A DNA stretch of 64,000 nucleotides from Nemertoderma westbladi (GCA_032718475.1 JAUCBJ010001966.1:18236-82235), one strand, 5' to 3'; numbered from the stretch's first letter, positions 45,661-58,005 are shown. A program made the numbers and translations. The notes: generated from the sequence alone by a model not told the origin.

Positions 45661-46455
45661 CTATTAGGGTCGCCATTCTGGCTGACCACAAAGCAAAAAC
45701 TTACTATAATTACTATAATTGTAAACGATTTCACCCTACTGGGCAACATGAGACCAACGTTTTATATTATTAATCATTATTTGGAAAGTATTCCATCGAT
45801 AAGTTTCCAATTTCCCTACATTAACCAATTTGCAATGAAGGAGCTTAGCCAATCAGTGATGCGGGTTAATGTGAGGAAGTGGTTAGCCAATCAGTGATGC
45901 GGGTTAATGTGAGGAAGTGGTTAGACAATCAGTGATGCGGGTTAATGTGAGGAAGTGGCTACATAAAATGCTACATAATTATATTTTCGGTTTTTCGTAT
46001 TACCTAACCCCAGCTAATTTATATTACTAATTAACCTTTACATAACTGATTCCCCATCTGTCTCATAATTCATGATATTATTCATAATTCGTACACATCT
46101 ATTATACATATCAGGTATACATACATCACCAAATCCATACATTATATATATAATGGGGGTTAGAAACCCACCTTACCTAACGTTTTCCACACTCTAACAC
46201 TAGCATCACCCTATCATCCATTTCATAGCATTAACCTAACCCTTTCACTGCTTCGCGTAGCTCCTACATTGTAATTGGTTAATAGAGGGAAATTTGAAAC
46301 ATATTGATGGCATATGTAGGCCGACTTTATTTATAATGATTATTTTTATTAATAATATCAAACGTTGGTTTAACGTAGCCCAGTAGGGCGAAAACGTTTA
46401 CCACTATAGTAATAGTGTTTGTTGCTTTCTGGTCAGCCAGTGGAGACCCCAATAC
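45661..46455. mobile_element. non-autonomous element with 120-bp inverted ends
   Basis: The left end (45668-45790) is the inverse of the right end (46335-46450) with about 80 percent identity: CTGGCTGACCACAAAGCA versus CTGGCTGACCAGAAAGCA, and CCCTACTGGGCAAC versus CCCTACTGGGCTAC. Inside is a threefold 38-bp repeat at 45844-45958 (AATCAGTGATGCGGGTTAAT). No coding. A TIR-type DNA transposon without transposase; no target duplication was clear. Confidence 0.75.
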
Positions 46456-46676
46456 TTATCCAAACTTTGGCTTGGTAATTATTTATATTATAAATGCGGG
46501 ATATGCTTCCCTGGTACCAAGCCTTTCCGATACAGGTTAGTTTAATTTATATTTCTTATCGTGTATTATGTGCATTACAGGCCGACTTCCTTATTTATGC
46601 AGTCTCTGCACACCTAATAATAAATTGAATTTTTTAATAATAATAGTAATAATTCCTAAAATTTGCTTTAATGCAG

Positions 46677-46936
46677 TATACAACCTAGCTCTTGGACAAC
46701 CTACTGGTCAAAGCACTGAGTATTATACTGGTGACTCTTCCGCCAAGGCAGTAGATGGCAATCCGAATGGAGAGTGGAGCCAGGGTAGTTGTATGCACAC
46801 CTGTTTGTGGCCATCACAATGCAGCGATACAATTCATTGGTGGTGGGTTGATTTAGGTGCTGATGTAGCTGTTGGTGAAGTCAAAATCTATAATCGTGTT
46901 GACGTCTGCTGTACCGACAAGATACTCGGAACTATG
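46677..46936 (+). CDS. exon 12: F-type lectin domain 2, first half
   Basis: Enters in phase 1 after ATGCAG and leaves in phase 0 at ATG|GTAAGG. It is strongly similar to exon 9 (YNLALGQPTGQST, CMHTCLWPSQCSD, HWWWVDLG, NRVDVCCTDK). The close match, down to intron positions, shows that the whole domain arose by tandem duplication of the exon pair. Sugar-site residues are the same as in domain 1. Confidence 0.85.
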
Positions 46937-48520
46937 GTAAGGTGGAGAAATTTACGTAATTTAATACATCATTATTTATTTTAGATGAGGACACCTAAAT
47001 TAATAAATCAATGAATTCAATATAATTAAGCGGTATTGATTTAGGGAAACGCAATGAGAGTATGTAAAGAAATACATATGGAAAATACTTGAGGGGCGAG
47101 CGACGAAAGTAAGCGAGTTGTTGTTGTCAATTTTAAACGTTAATAGCGAGCTGTATTGTTATGGCTTGGTACATATGTATGTAGTCTGGCAAAAGTTTAG
47201 AAATTTTCCAAGTTTTATTTGCGTGGGTCTTCGTGCAGCATCTGTGTAACTGTCTTACAGTTATAATAAATTAATCCACCCAAAAATTATTAGGTTTGGC
47301 ATCAGCTGGTTGCTAGGAGACTGCAGGATATATCAGGTGGGTTTGAAATTCAGCAATAATGCTGCAGCAATAATGTGACCTTGGGAAGTGTGGTAGGCCT
47401 ATTTCACTTTCAGCCATTCCAGCATTTCCAGAATGCAGAATTCCGAGTACGACATCGGTACCATGAGATGCCTGTACTCAGTACCGGTACTGTATGTTAT
47501 TGTATGTACTGTACTGTAGGGCTGTTGCTGTATGTGGTATGCCTAGCTTTCTAGGCTGGTTGTCAGTCTGTCAGTGCGCAGTGTGGTACTGCTACTGCAT
47601 TATCTGAATATTGGGACGTGCGGTAGGGTAGGGAGTCCTGCAATTGCCTGAGTGATGTCTGAATTGCGATATCGCGACTATTCAGCCATATCATGTACCG
47701 GTACGGTATCTTAATCTTATTAAACATATGTTTTACAGTACGGTACCGGTACTGTTACAGTGGTACAGAGTTACCGGTACCGTCTTCAGGTCGTTGGCGC
47801 CACCCACCACTCGGCTCGGCAACAATGCAGCCATGGAAGTTTTGAAATTATGCGGACTTAAGACAGACTGAAATATTGTCAGGTTGTACCAGCTGAGCTT
47901 TATTCCATGTTCCTACTGCACTAGGGACCCCAACAGCCCAATACTGCAATAGCCAACAACGTTTTGGAATTGTACCGGTACTCAAACAACTCGCCATCCA
48001 GGCCACCGCCTCTGTCTGTCGTAGAGACGTTGGCGACCTCGACTTTTGGTATTGCTACAGTTCAGTTCTTAAGTACCGATAGAATTGCTCAATTTTAATC
48101 TGTATCTAATAACTGAGCCCGTCCTGCGCGATGACCCCACGAACGTGTAAAAAATTACTTATGGACAAAAACCCACATATATACTACATTCAGTAAAACC
48201 ATTATTTTGAGATTTCGCCTACCCCCCTATTATCGATGATTCTAAACATTTTTGACTTTTAAACTTTTTCAATTAAGTGAATTCTTCATGGTCAAAATCG
48301 CGATTTAAAATATTTCATATATTTCACTAATTATCAAACTTGCGATTGTAAGCGCGATACTTTGGACAACATTACTAGTCTTAGCGGGCTAAATTCCGAA
48401 CATTCCAAAAATTTCTATATATCCTGATCTACTGGGTCTTTTTTTGAAATTTAAAAACCAGCGTGTTCCTCATTGAAAATCATTAATATCCGTATCATAA
48501 TTTCTACCTATATTATTCAA
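46937..48520. other. intron stretch with GGTACCGG-rich DNA
   Basis: Bases 47093-47165 (GGGGCGAGCGACGAAAGT) resemble the start of the CTCF-motif repeat family. From 47450 to 47780 the palindrome GTACCGGTAC and relatives recur. No gene is supported. Confidence 0.45.
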
Positions 48521-48523
48521 GTT

Positions 48524-50296
48524 TGGCCCTAGATTTCATTATAAATAGTAAATGAGGGCCCATCTATATATTTAACCATGTAACCTGCTCCTTTCCCTCA
48601 ATTAGTTAAAGTGATCGTTTATTGTTTTGGTTAGAAAGGCCCGCCTCTGTAACCTGCTCCTTTCCCTCAATTAGTCAAGTGATCGTTTATTGTTTTGGTT
48701 AGAAACTCCCGCCTCTGTAACCTGCTCCTTTCCCTCAATTAGTTAAAGTGATCGTTTATTGTTTTGGTTAGAAAAGCCCGCCTCTGTAACCTGCTCCTTT
48801 CCCTCAATTAGTCAAGTGATCGTTTATTGTTTTGGTTAGAAACCCCCGCCTCTGTAACCTGCTCCTTTCCCTCAATTAGTTAAAGTGATCGTTAATTGTT
48901 TTGGTTAGAAACTCACGCCTCTGTAACCTGCTCCTTTCCTTCAATTAGTTAAAGTGATCGTTTATTGTTTTGGTTAGAAAAGCCTGCCTCTGTAACCTGC
49001 TCCTTTCCCTCAATTAGTTTAAGTGATCGTTTATTGTTTTGGTTAGAAAAGCCCGCCTCTGTAACCTGCTCCTTTCCCTCAATTAGTTAAGTGATCGTTT
49101 ATTGTTTTGGTTAGAAAAGCCCGCCTCTGTAACCTGCTCCTTTCCCTCAATTAGTCAAGTGATCGTTTATTGTTTTGGTTAGAAACCCCCGCCTCTGTAA
49201 CCTGCTCCTTTCCCTCAATTAGTTAAAGTGATCGTTAATTGTTTTGGTTAGAAACTCACGCCTCTGTAACCTGCTCCTTTCCTTCAATTAGTTAAAGTGA
49301 TCGTTTATTGTTTTGGTTAGAAAAGCCTGCCTCTGTAACCTGCTCCTTTCCCTCAATTAGTCAAGTGATCGTTTATTGTTTTGGTTAGAAACTCCCGCCT
49401 CTGTAACCTGCTCCTTTCCCTCAATTAGTTAAAGTGATCGTTTATTGTTTTGGTTAGAAAAGCCCGCCTCTGTAACCTGCTCCTTTCCCTCAATTAGTCA
49501 AGTGATCGTTTATTGTTTTGGTTAGAAAAGCCTGCCTCTGTAACCTGCTCCTTTCCCTCAATTAGTCAAGTGATCGTTTATTGTTTTGGTTAGAAACTCC
49601 CGCCTCTGTAACCTGCTCCTTTCCCTCAATTAGTTAAAGTGATCGTTTATTGTTTTGGTTAGAAAAGCCCGCCTCTGTAACCTGCTCCTTTCCCTCAATT
49701 AGTCAAGTGATCGTTTATTGTTTTGGTTAGAAAAGCCCGCCTCTGTAACCTGCTCCTTTCCCTCAATTAGTCAAGTGATCGTTTATTGTTTTGGTTAGAA
49801 ACTCCCGCCTCTGTAACCTGCTCCTTTCCCTCAATTAGTTAAAGCGATCGTTTATTGTTTTGGTTAGAAAAGCCCGCCTCTGTAACATGCTCCTTTCCTT
49901 CAATTAGTTAAGTGATCGTTTATTGTTTTGGTTAGAAAAGCCCGCCTCTGTAACCTGCTCCTTTCCCTCAATTAGTTAAAGTGATTGTTTATTGTTTTGG
50001 TTAGAAAAGCCCGCCTCTGTAACCTGCTCCTTTCCCTCAATTAGTTAAGTGATCGTTTATTGTTTTGGTTAGAAAAGCCCACCTCTGTAACCTGCTCCTT
50101 TCCCTCAATTAGTCAAGTGATCGTTTATTGTTTTGGTTAGAAACTCTCGCCTCTGTAACCCGCTCCTTTCCCTCAATTAGTTGAAGTGATCGGCCGCCTC
50201 TGTAACCTGCTCCTTTCCCTCAATTAGTTAAAGTGATCGGTTTGGCCCTTGATTTCATTATAAAAAGTAAATGAGGGCCCATCAATATATTTAACC
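48524..50296. repeat. 69-bp satellite, about 24 copies, within a duplicated flank
   Basis: The unit contains GTAACCTGCTCCTTTCCCTC and ATCGTTTATTGTTTTGGTTA. It comes in two forms, TTAGTTAAAGTG (69 bp) and TTAGTCAAGTG (67 bp), that partly alternate, giving a higher-order pattern. Both sides carry the same 57-bp flank ('gatttcattataaa.agtaaatgagggccc' at about 48535 and 50251), so the array grew inside or between a direct duplication. Confidence 0.95.
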
Positions 50297-50699
50297 AAAA
50301 TTGATGCCTATATTTCGAATAAGAATTACTTTCGGGTGGGTGGGCACAATACACTTTATTATCTTTTACCAAATTTCAACACATCACTACTACATATTTC
50401 TATCGTATATTTTTTAAGGGCCAACTATAATAATTAATAATGAATGGATACTGCGCGCGATGTTTCTCGGGAGAAAAATAAAGTGTGAACTTCACATGTC
50501 TACTTGCGTAGCCTCTTTCCCCCTTATAAATTGCTGGTGGCAATTACCTATCTATCGCTTCTGCGTATCTCTACTTTAGCTCGGGGTTGCCCTAGTTACA
50601 TCAATAATAATTTATCTATCGCCACATCCATATACAGGATTGCATACTAGAAATTACTATAAATTTACTTTCGTCTATATACTCACATATAGGCTGTAT

Positions 50700-51030
50700 C
50701 TAATTTATAAGTTTATTTTATTCAAATGTGGAAGCTGCCCAACTTCCTATGTCGGTTAAACTTCACGACACTTTTGTGCCCACATAGGCGAACATACGGC
50801 AACATCTCCTCTAACTGGCAAACATGTAAAACCAGTTAATTACTCAGCCGTTCTAGAACATTCACTTACTGAGGACCACCCAACCGATACTAAAAACTTT
50901 GCTATACTTGCTTCTTCTAACATCCAATACTAAAGTTAATTCGATATCTCTAGAACTTCTCTAACTATCAGACACTAATATAGATACAGTGTGTTTATCC
51001 TAAACAAACACAACGCACATTGCACTAACA
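50700..51030 (+). pseudogene. GIY-YIG domain remnant of a Penelope-like element
   Basis: Translation gives KCGSCPTSYVG, TSRHFCAHIGEH, SPLTGKHVKP, SAVLEHSLTEDHP, FAILASSN and, after a shift, ISLELL. This order is that of the GIY-YIG nuclease end of Penelope-like retroelements (C..C...YIG.T.R....I.EH). Stop codons and shifts make it non-functional. No RT portion is visible upstream. Confidence 0.55.
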
Positions 51031-51179
51031 TGAACCTATACACAGATTTGTAACTCATACAGTACATACCGACCGATAGAATTAATTTTAGATTTTTACA
51101 TTCACAACATATTAGCTACCTATTATCATTGCTACATATTATTGATTAGCATCCCTTTCAATAATTAAGTAAATATTTT

Positions 51180-51375
51180 TATTCCAAAATTGTAACATTA
51201 CTCAACGCCGTTAGTATTAACAGCGAGTTGTCATTTAGCACTTTACAACTTTAGAGGACATTACAGCATTGTATTGGCCTGTACATTTAGTATTGTATTT
51301 GGTGTTATTGTTTACGTGACGACGCATGACAATAACGTCAAGTAATGTCCACTAAGGGGACATAACTTAACGCCG
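51180..51375. mobile_element. second copy of the 16.0-kb MITE-like repeat
   Basis: Near-identical to 16040-16190, including TAACATTACTCAACGC and GAGGACATTACAGCATTG. The hairpin at its right end is diverged here (ACGTCAAGTAATGTCC / GGGGACATAACTTAACG). Confidence 0.7.
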
Positions 51376-51663
51376 TTCAAAATTTTGTACAATATACACA
51401 ATAATAATGTACAATAAATTTTGTACAATATAACTGATGATGATTTTGTGTAAAAATCGAAACGTTTCGAACTTATGCATATGATCATTGAATTCATTGT
51501 TTTTTACGTGCTTTAATCTATTAATATGAAGTTAAAGTTTTTTTGCAAATTCAATAAAATTATATTTTCAAACATTCAGTAATTACTGATTGTATGATTT
51601 AAATATGCATAAATGGTTTGTCAAATTTTTTACCTGTAATTATAATATTTATATTTACAAAAG

Positions 51664-51870
51664 GTGTACGCGACCAACAGCAATGACATAACATTCCTGA
51701 ACGGTATTGGCTCCAGTGCAGAAGTACCATGTGGTACAATCACCCAAGGAACACCGCAACTTACTGTGATCAATTGTGTTGGGAAAGTTGGTCGGTACAT
51801 CGTTCTCTTCAATGATAATGACGAAACTCTACATGTTTGCGAAGTCATGGTTTATATCTTTGGTGCTTAA
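51664..51870 (+). CDS. exon 13: F-type lectin domain 2, second half, and stop
   Basis: Enters in phase 0 after AAAAG. It encodes VYATNSNDITFLNG through VGRYIVLFND directly into NDETLHVCEVMVYIFGA and a TAA stop at 51868-51870. It completes the second lectin domain and the protein. The last Cys (HVCEV) should pair within the domain. The domain is uninterrupted here, unlike copy 1. Confidence 0.85.
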   Translation: MYATNSNDITFLNGIGSSAEVPCGTITQGTPQLTVINCVGKVGRYIVLFNDNDETLHVCEVMVYIFGA

Positions 51871-51874
51871 TAAA
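51869..51874 (+). terminator. probable poly(A) signal AATAAA
   Basis: AATAAA overlaps the stop codon of the last lectin exon (CTTAATAAACAG). If used, the 3' UTR would be extremely short. A later signal cannot be excluded. Confidence 0.4.
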
Positions 51875-52054
51875 CAGGTAGGAGGGAGATTAATGATGAT
51901 GGAATTATATTTTCTTGTATCACTTGACTTAACTTTATTCTTTCTAGTGATATGCATTGCAGTAGCGACACTATCACAACATTCACAACATGAATCACAA
52001 CTGTATAAGAAGTATTGCATTACTAAAACACTGCTATATGAATGGGAGAATGTT

Positions 52055-54540
52055 TTTAGGCTTACTACTACTACTACTACTACTAGGATCGGCATGTTGC
52101 ATTGCAGCTGCATTTTTAAGAATGCTGTGCCGGCTAGTCGACAAAATTGCGCCGCCACAACTCCCTATCACCCATGACATTTGCTAGATCATCCGCATCT
52201 TTAAGGCCAGTGTCCTTTAAGATGCGTCTTAAGAAATTCATGGGCTGTCCACCAAGCTTATTCACTTCATGAGGCCGCCAAAGCACAAGATTATGCACTG
52301 GCTGGTCCTCACGGCGAAAGCAATGTCCTGCAAAGCGGAGGCGGCTTTGTTCTAGTGTCAGTCGTGGGGGAACCAATGAGACACCTCCAATGTTATATAG
52401 TGTGTGGTTGTTGATGTGTGCATTGTACTTGACGCAGTGAATCCGGCGTAGTATTCTTGTGAATGTGCCATCCAGAGATTTGGTGTCCTCAGCAGTTAGA
52501 GCGCAGCATGGACTCCCGATAGAGGAGAACTGGATCTACTGCTGCTCTAAATGATCGGACATTAAGTTTCCGATTAATTCTATGTGAATTCCAAATCCTG
52601 GAAAGCCTATATTATTATATTTATGATTAGCCCATATTCGAAGGTACCTGACTTACGGATCCATGATCCCAGGTTAACAGAAGTACATACAGTTATGCTC
52701 AAGCAAACCATCCTTTGAGCTTATGCTCATCCGGTCAGAGACTAATAAATAAAGTTTTTCAGGGACTTTCAAAGTTAACTGTCAAAATTTTGCTATTTTT
52801 GGAGTTAATAAAAAGACCAACACTAGAAGCAGCCTGTTCTAATGAGCCGAGGGGCCGTTGGGCTCCTTCTAGTGATTCTGAGAGTACTCCTAAGTCATCA
52901 GCAAAATCTAGTTCAGTTAGGTACTTGGCGGGATTTCCTCGACTTCTGGAGCCAGTAGGTGGAGTTACCATCACCCCATCATCATTATGTTGATCTAAGG
53001 ACATGCGTAGAACATAGTCAACAACAATTATGAACACGAATGGCGCAAGTGTGTCTCCTTGGAGGGCTCCCCATAACACTTCTAATGGTTCTGTGTCACC
53101 ATCAACAGTAGACACAAATGTTGTCGAACCATCGTATACTGATCTGATTGCTGAAATAATTTCATCAGGAATCCCATACAATGAAAGTATGCTGAACATA
53201 AGTGAGCGAGAGACTGAATCAAAGGCCTTGAAGAAGTCAACAAAGATAACAGCTCTGACTTTCTTTTTTGATAACTCTCAAATTAGTGCCAAAATGGGCT
53301 CCATGGTCCCACGACCTTTACGGAACCCTTTCTAATTTCCACGGAGTAGTCTCTCAATGGGATCCCTGATGCAATTTAATAGAATTATATTGTATAGTTT
53401 TGCACCAATCGAGATCAATGAGATGGGAATAGAGTGTTAGGTTGCCCTTGTTTGGAACTGGCACCAACTTATTTGATCATTTCTTGTGGGACTCTTGTTG
53501 TTGTGTACGTACATGTCTACTATGATGGGATAGATGAGCTTTAAACACTCAGGTACTAAAGACCTCAGGTGGGGCACCATCTACTCCACTGGCACGATTG
53601 GTCTTAATACTCTTTGCAACAGCCTTCACTTCTGCAAAGGAGATATCGCCAATGGGAATATCTGGGAGTACAGACTCAGACACTTTTACTTCTATAAAGT
53701 TATCAGGCAATACCCTTATTGAGGAACTTTTCCAAGTGGGCTTTCCAACCGTTGAAGCGATCGGCTGGTGATTCACCCTTGTCCTTGGTGGTGGTTGGCT
53801 TTTCCGCCCAGTAAGCAAGTTTATCGATTTCCATGCCTGGGATGATTGCCTGCTGTCGTCAGCATCATTGATGGCATCAACCTGTTGGTTTATAATCTCG
53901 TGTAGATTAACAGAGTACTGCCTGTTCAGGGACCTAGATGCAGCCTTAACTGCATTTTTGGCCGCTGTAGTCTGTTTGAGTCGGGACTCTTTCTGCGCCT
54001 TATATAGGTCATTTCAGCACTTCTGAATTTTGTTGTCAGTCCAGGGGGGCCGTTTCCTGTTTCGAGGGTATACAGGAACTGTTTCTGCAGCTGCTAACTT
54101 AACTGCCTCTGTGAAGGCAGTATAGCTCTCGCAGTGATCTGCTGCCCCAGAGACAAGAACCTCATACCTGTTGCTCAGCTGTAGTGTGAATCTGGATCTC
54201 ACACTTGGCTGTTGCAACTGAGACGACCAGTTATGGCAGAGCGGCAAGGCAGATTTCGTTGTTGTTATGCAAGCATGCAGTATAAGACTTACCTTGGCCA
54301 CAATAAGTCTTAATAATAACAATAATATAGCCACAATAAGCTCAATAAGACAATAAGGTTTACAGTCTTGTATTGAGCTCCTGTATTTCCTACGAATCAG
54401 AATATGGTCTGTCTGGGACTTGTGACCACTGGGTCCACTATGAATCCATAGAGTTCTCTTCTTGAGCTGGGTTCCATCCGAAAACAATCTATTTGCAGAG
54501 ATGAAACTCCTGAAGATAGACGGAATTTCGGTTGCGTATT
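52055..54540 (-). mobile_element. RTE-like LINE, 5'-truncated and broken
   Basis: The - strand order is: end of the endonuclease (54487-54014: QTDHILIRRKYRSS, PPWTDNKIQ), linker (53818-53549: AVAKSIKTNRASGVDGAPPE), RT (53199-52759: ALQGDTLAPFVFIIVVDYVL, LDFADDLGVLS), C-terminus (52376-52134: LRFAGHCFRREDQP, DRELWRRNFVD) and a 3' end with (TAG)n at 52060-52085. The FADD box is intact, but frameshifts and stops separate the parts. Fragments of the family lie at 35383 and 36395. It lies just downstream of the host gene's last exon, in antisense. Confidence 0.8.
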
Positions 54541-56440
54541 AAATTTCTTATTAAGCCAAGGAATGCCTATCAGTGGTGATCGGGTGACGGGTGATCTTCC
54601 ACAGTACAGGTGGACTGTGGTACTGTGGAAGTCCCACTTCCACAGCCTTCATGTAAACCCTTCCACTCTGTTTTCCAAGTTGCCTTGTTTCCCATTTATC
54701 GACCACTGAAAGCTAGGGTTGGGCTAGGCTGCATCATTTAAGGGGGGGGGGGGGGTACTCAATTTTCGGACAACTCTTCGATTTATCACTCTCAGCGTTT
54801 CAAAATTATTTAGTTTTGGCTATAATTTGGAATATATGTGCCTAAGATGCTATTCTATATTAGTTAACAATTAAAAAACTTGGTTGCGCTTAAAACCCTA
54901 AGGCTTTTACAGTTTTGTATTTAATCACATGAAAGTTTTATGCAGTTTGGCTATGTAGACAACCACAGCAATTTTCAGACTAATTGCTCAAAAATTGTGG
55001 AAGTAGTAGGGTTTTGAAGTTGACAATTTCATAAATAAAATATTTAGAGATAATCGACCTTTCATTATACATAGTAATAGTAATTTCAATAGGATTCTGT
55101 TACCGCTTTTAGTAAATTATGCTCTTCCAATCTCAATTTCATATATTTTGACTTGTTTTATACCAGTGCAGAGAATCTATGCATGCAGGGCTTCGTGTAA
55201 ACGCTGGTCTGATACAATAAACGGGATTGCGCTAGTGTACCTGTCAACAAGGACCGCTCACTGTATCGATTGCGTCCCCTTTCCTTGTCATGTATTGATT
55301 TGCTCTATAACTTATTTGGTTCGATACGGTATTTGATTATCTATTGTATTTAACTGAAATACTATACCGGGAGGGTGTGACAACAAAGTATAACAAGTAA
55401 ATGTCTGAGTCATTAATTCTGTAAGAACTCAGGTTTGGTGTTTGTGTTTCCCTTTTGGGGAAACATATAGTGACTTGTCTTTATGTATAATTATATGAAT
55501 ATTTCTATCGTAATTAATTTATGACAACTCTCAATCGCGATACAATCAATAGTAAAGGACTTTCTTATATTAATGGTCTGGTATATCGCCATATATTAAT
55601 TATTTAGTAAATCAAAGATAAAACAACACACAAATCTATTACAATTGTCCAGATTACCACTGTTACTTAATTGCAAAGACCCGCCTGTTATGGCGCGTGT
55701 AAAACCTCCTTGATTACGTAATATCGGCGGTATAATCAACGATAAGAGAGCAAATTAAGTTTAACGACAGAACAAATGACAAGTGCAAATAGAATTATTA
55801 TTAACAAGGCATAAGAACATGACATAAAGACATGTAATAAACACCGCTTCTCAGTAATCCGAGCAGCAGTTGAGAAGCCTGCATGAGAAGGTAATTTCTC
55901 AGCAGGGCTCTGATTACAAGTGGGAGAATAGGCTAACCAAACGAATATTATATACTAGGTAAGGCCAATAGAATAATTTGGGCCAATGAGAGATCACTCA
56001 CTCCATTGATATTCTCAAGCTAAACGGATCAGCTCAAATATAGGTATAACAGCACTAGATGGCGTAAGAACCTCCACCAGAGAATATTTGCAAGAAATAA
56101 TTAATATAACACCGCAACTGGTCCTTTATCAATAAAATACAGTTTTGTGGGTAAATTGGTAAAATAAGTAATTTTAAAGGCAGGATTTATAACTGCAGCA
56201 ACAGATTCCCAAAATGGAAATTGTTATAACTTGAAAACTAAAAGAGCTATTAGATAGCGGTTTTCAGATTTGGAAACACCATTCAATGGTGCATTTTAAT
56301 AGATCATAAAAATATTTTCGACCCAAAATGGTGTACCCCCCCCCCCCCCCCCCCCCCCTTAAAGCACTGTGCCCAAACAGAATCCCAGGAATGTCACCAT
56401 AAGACCAAGCTGCTGTATGCAAACAGTACTATGTACATGT
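54541..56440. other. intergenic, no gene recognised
   Basis: AT-rich DNA with G/C homopolymers (54740-54754, 56338-56358). No coding or array structure that I can support. Confidence 0.45.
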
Positions 56441-56443
56441 ACA

Positions 56444-58005
56444 TTAACCCTATTAGTACCGGGCTATAAAATGTTGTACAAATACCGGGAGGGGGTCATA
56501 TTGACCCCCCCCTCTAAAATCTACAAATATTTACGAAAACGTCTGATTTTTTGTTTGTACGTAGGTATCACTTGTCTGGATCCGACCGAAAAAAAAAATT
56601 TTCGAAAAAATGTTCTGGGGTGGTTATATTGCAGCACCAAAATTACAAGTAGTGCACAATTTTCACAAAATTTGAAAGTTACATTTTCGGCTATTTATTT
56701 TTCAAAACGGATTTTCTGGGGTGCAAAATGCATTGGAAAATATTTAAAAATGATATGATTACTATAAATGGCTGTTTAGTCCTCTCTGCGTAGGAAAAAA
56801 ATGAAAAAAACAAGTAACCAGCACTTTTCAGTTAGAACACAAAATTTTTAATTCACTTATACGATGCTATAAATTCACATTTTCAGGTTTTCGAGGACGC
56901 TGATTCTAATGGAATACATTTCTAATATACCAGATCATTGCTACTTGTATTTTTCGGCGTAATTTGGCAAATTTTGGTGCTAGCACCAAATTTCGTACCC
57001 ATCTCCAAAAAGTACAAGTTTGCGATGTCCAGTGCTGTTTTTATTGATTCCATCGGATTCAGGACCCTCATAAACCCGTATAACGCAAGAAACAAGGTGA
57101 TACTATCTACTGATCAATTTGCATATTTTCCAAAATTTGGTGCTGGCACAACAATTTTCACCCACCGGCGAAAAATACAAGTTTGAGAACTCTTATGAAA
57201 TTTTTACTGATTCCATTGAATTCAGAACCATCACAAACCCGTATAACGCAAGAAACAAGGTGACACAATCAATTGATATATTTGATGGTATTCAAAATTT
57301 GGTGCTAGCACCACATTTTGCACCCACATCCGAAAAATACAAGTTTGAGATGTCTAGTTCGATAATTATATATTCCATTGAATTCAGAACAGCCATAAAC
57401 CTCTAAAACGCAAGAAATAAATTGTCACAAGCAATTTTATCTATTGAATGGATTTTCAAAATTTCGTGCTAGCACCAAAATTTGCACACAGCACCGAAAA
57501 ATACGAGTTTGATACGCTTGGTGCAACTCGTATATATTTCATCGAATCCAGAACCCCAAAAAACCCCAATTGCGTAAAAAACAAGTTTCAAACAATCAAT
57601 TTACAAAATTGACATATTTCAAAATTTGGTGCTGGCACCAAAATTTGGCACCCACCGAAAAAAACAAGTTTGAAATTTCTAAATCAATTTATATGAATTC
57701 CATCCAATTTCTAACACCAAAAAACCGGTGTAAATAAAAAATAGAGATGTTACAATTCATATTTAATGAAATGTAATTTTCAAAAAACGTCTCAAAAAAA
57801 GTGCCAAAAGTAGGGTTAAAAAATGGTGCTATAACTCGAAAAGTACCCAATATTTTTGAAAACGGTTTTCACTACTAGGAAGACAATAGATTTTTAGGAA
57901 AAGTCATAAAATTTCAGATTCCCAACTGCGTTTGTTTTAGAATTATAATAAAAAAACCACGGGGGGGGGTCATATTGACCCCCCCCCCGGGTTTAATAGG
58001 GTTAA
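56444..58005. mobile_element. piggyBac-type non-autonomous element with TTAA ends
   Basis: TTAA at 56444-56447 and 58002-58005 flanks a 1554-bp body beginning CCCTATTAGTACCGGG and ending CCCGGGTTTAATAGGG, a 16-bp inverted repeat with three mismatches. Inside each end is a GGGGTCATATTGACCCC palindrome. TTAA target plus CCC start is the piggyBac signature. The interior holds about five repeats of roughly 165 bp, each with a GGTGCTAGCACC-type palindrome. No transposase. Confidence 0.8.

Noticed and set aside
48524..50296. CRISPR array
   Set aside because: Units are contiguous near-identical tandem repeats without unique spacers, in an animal genome.
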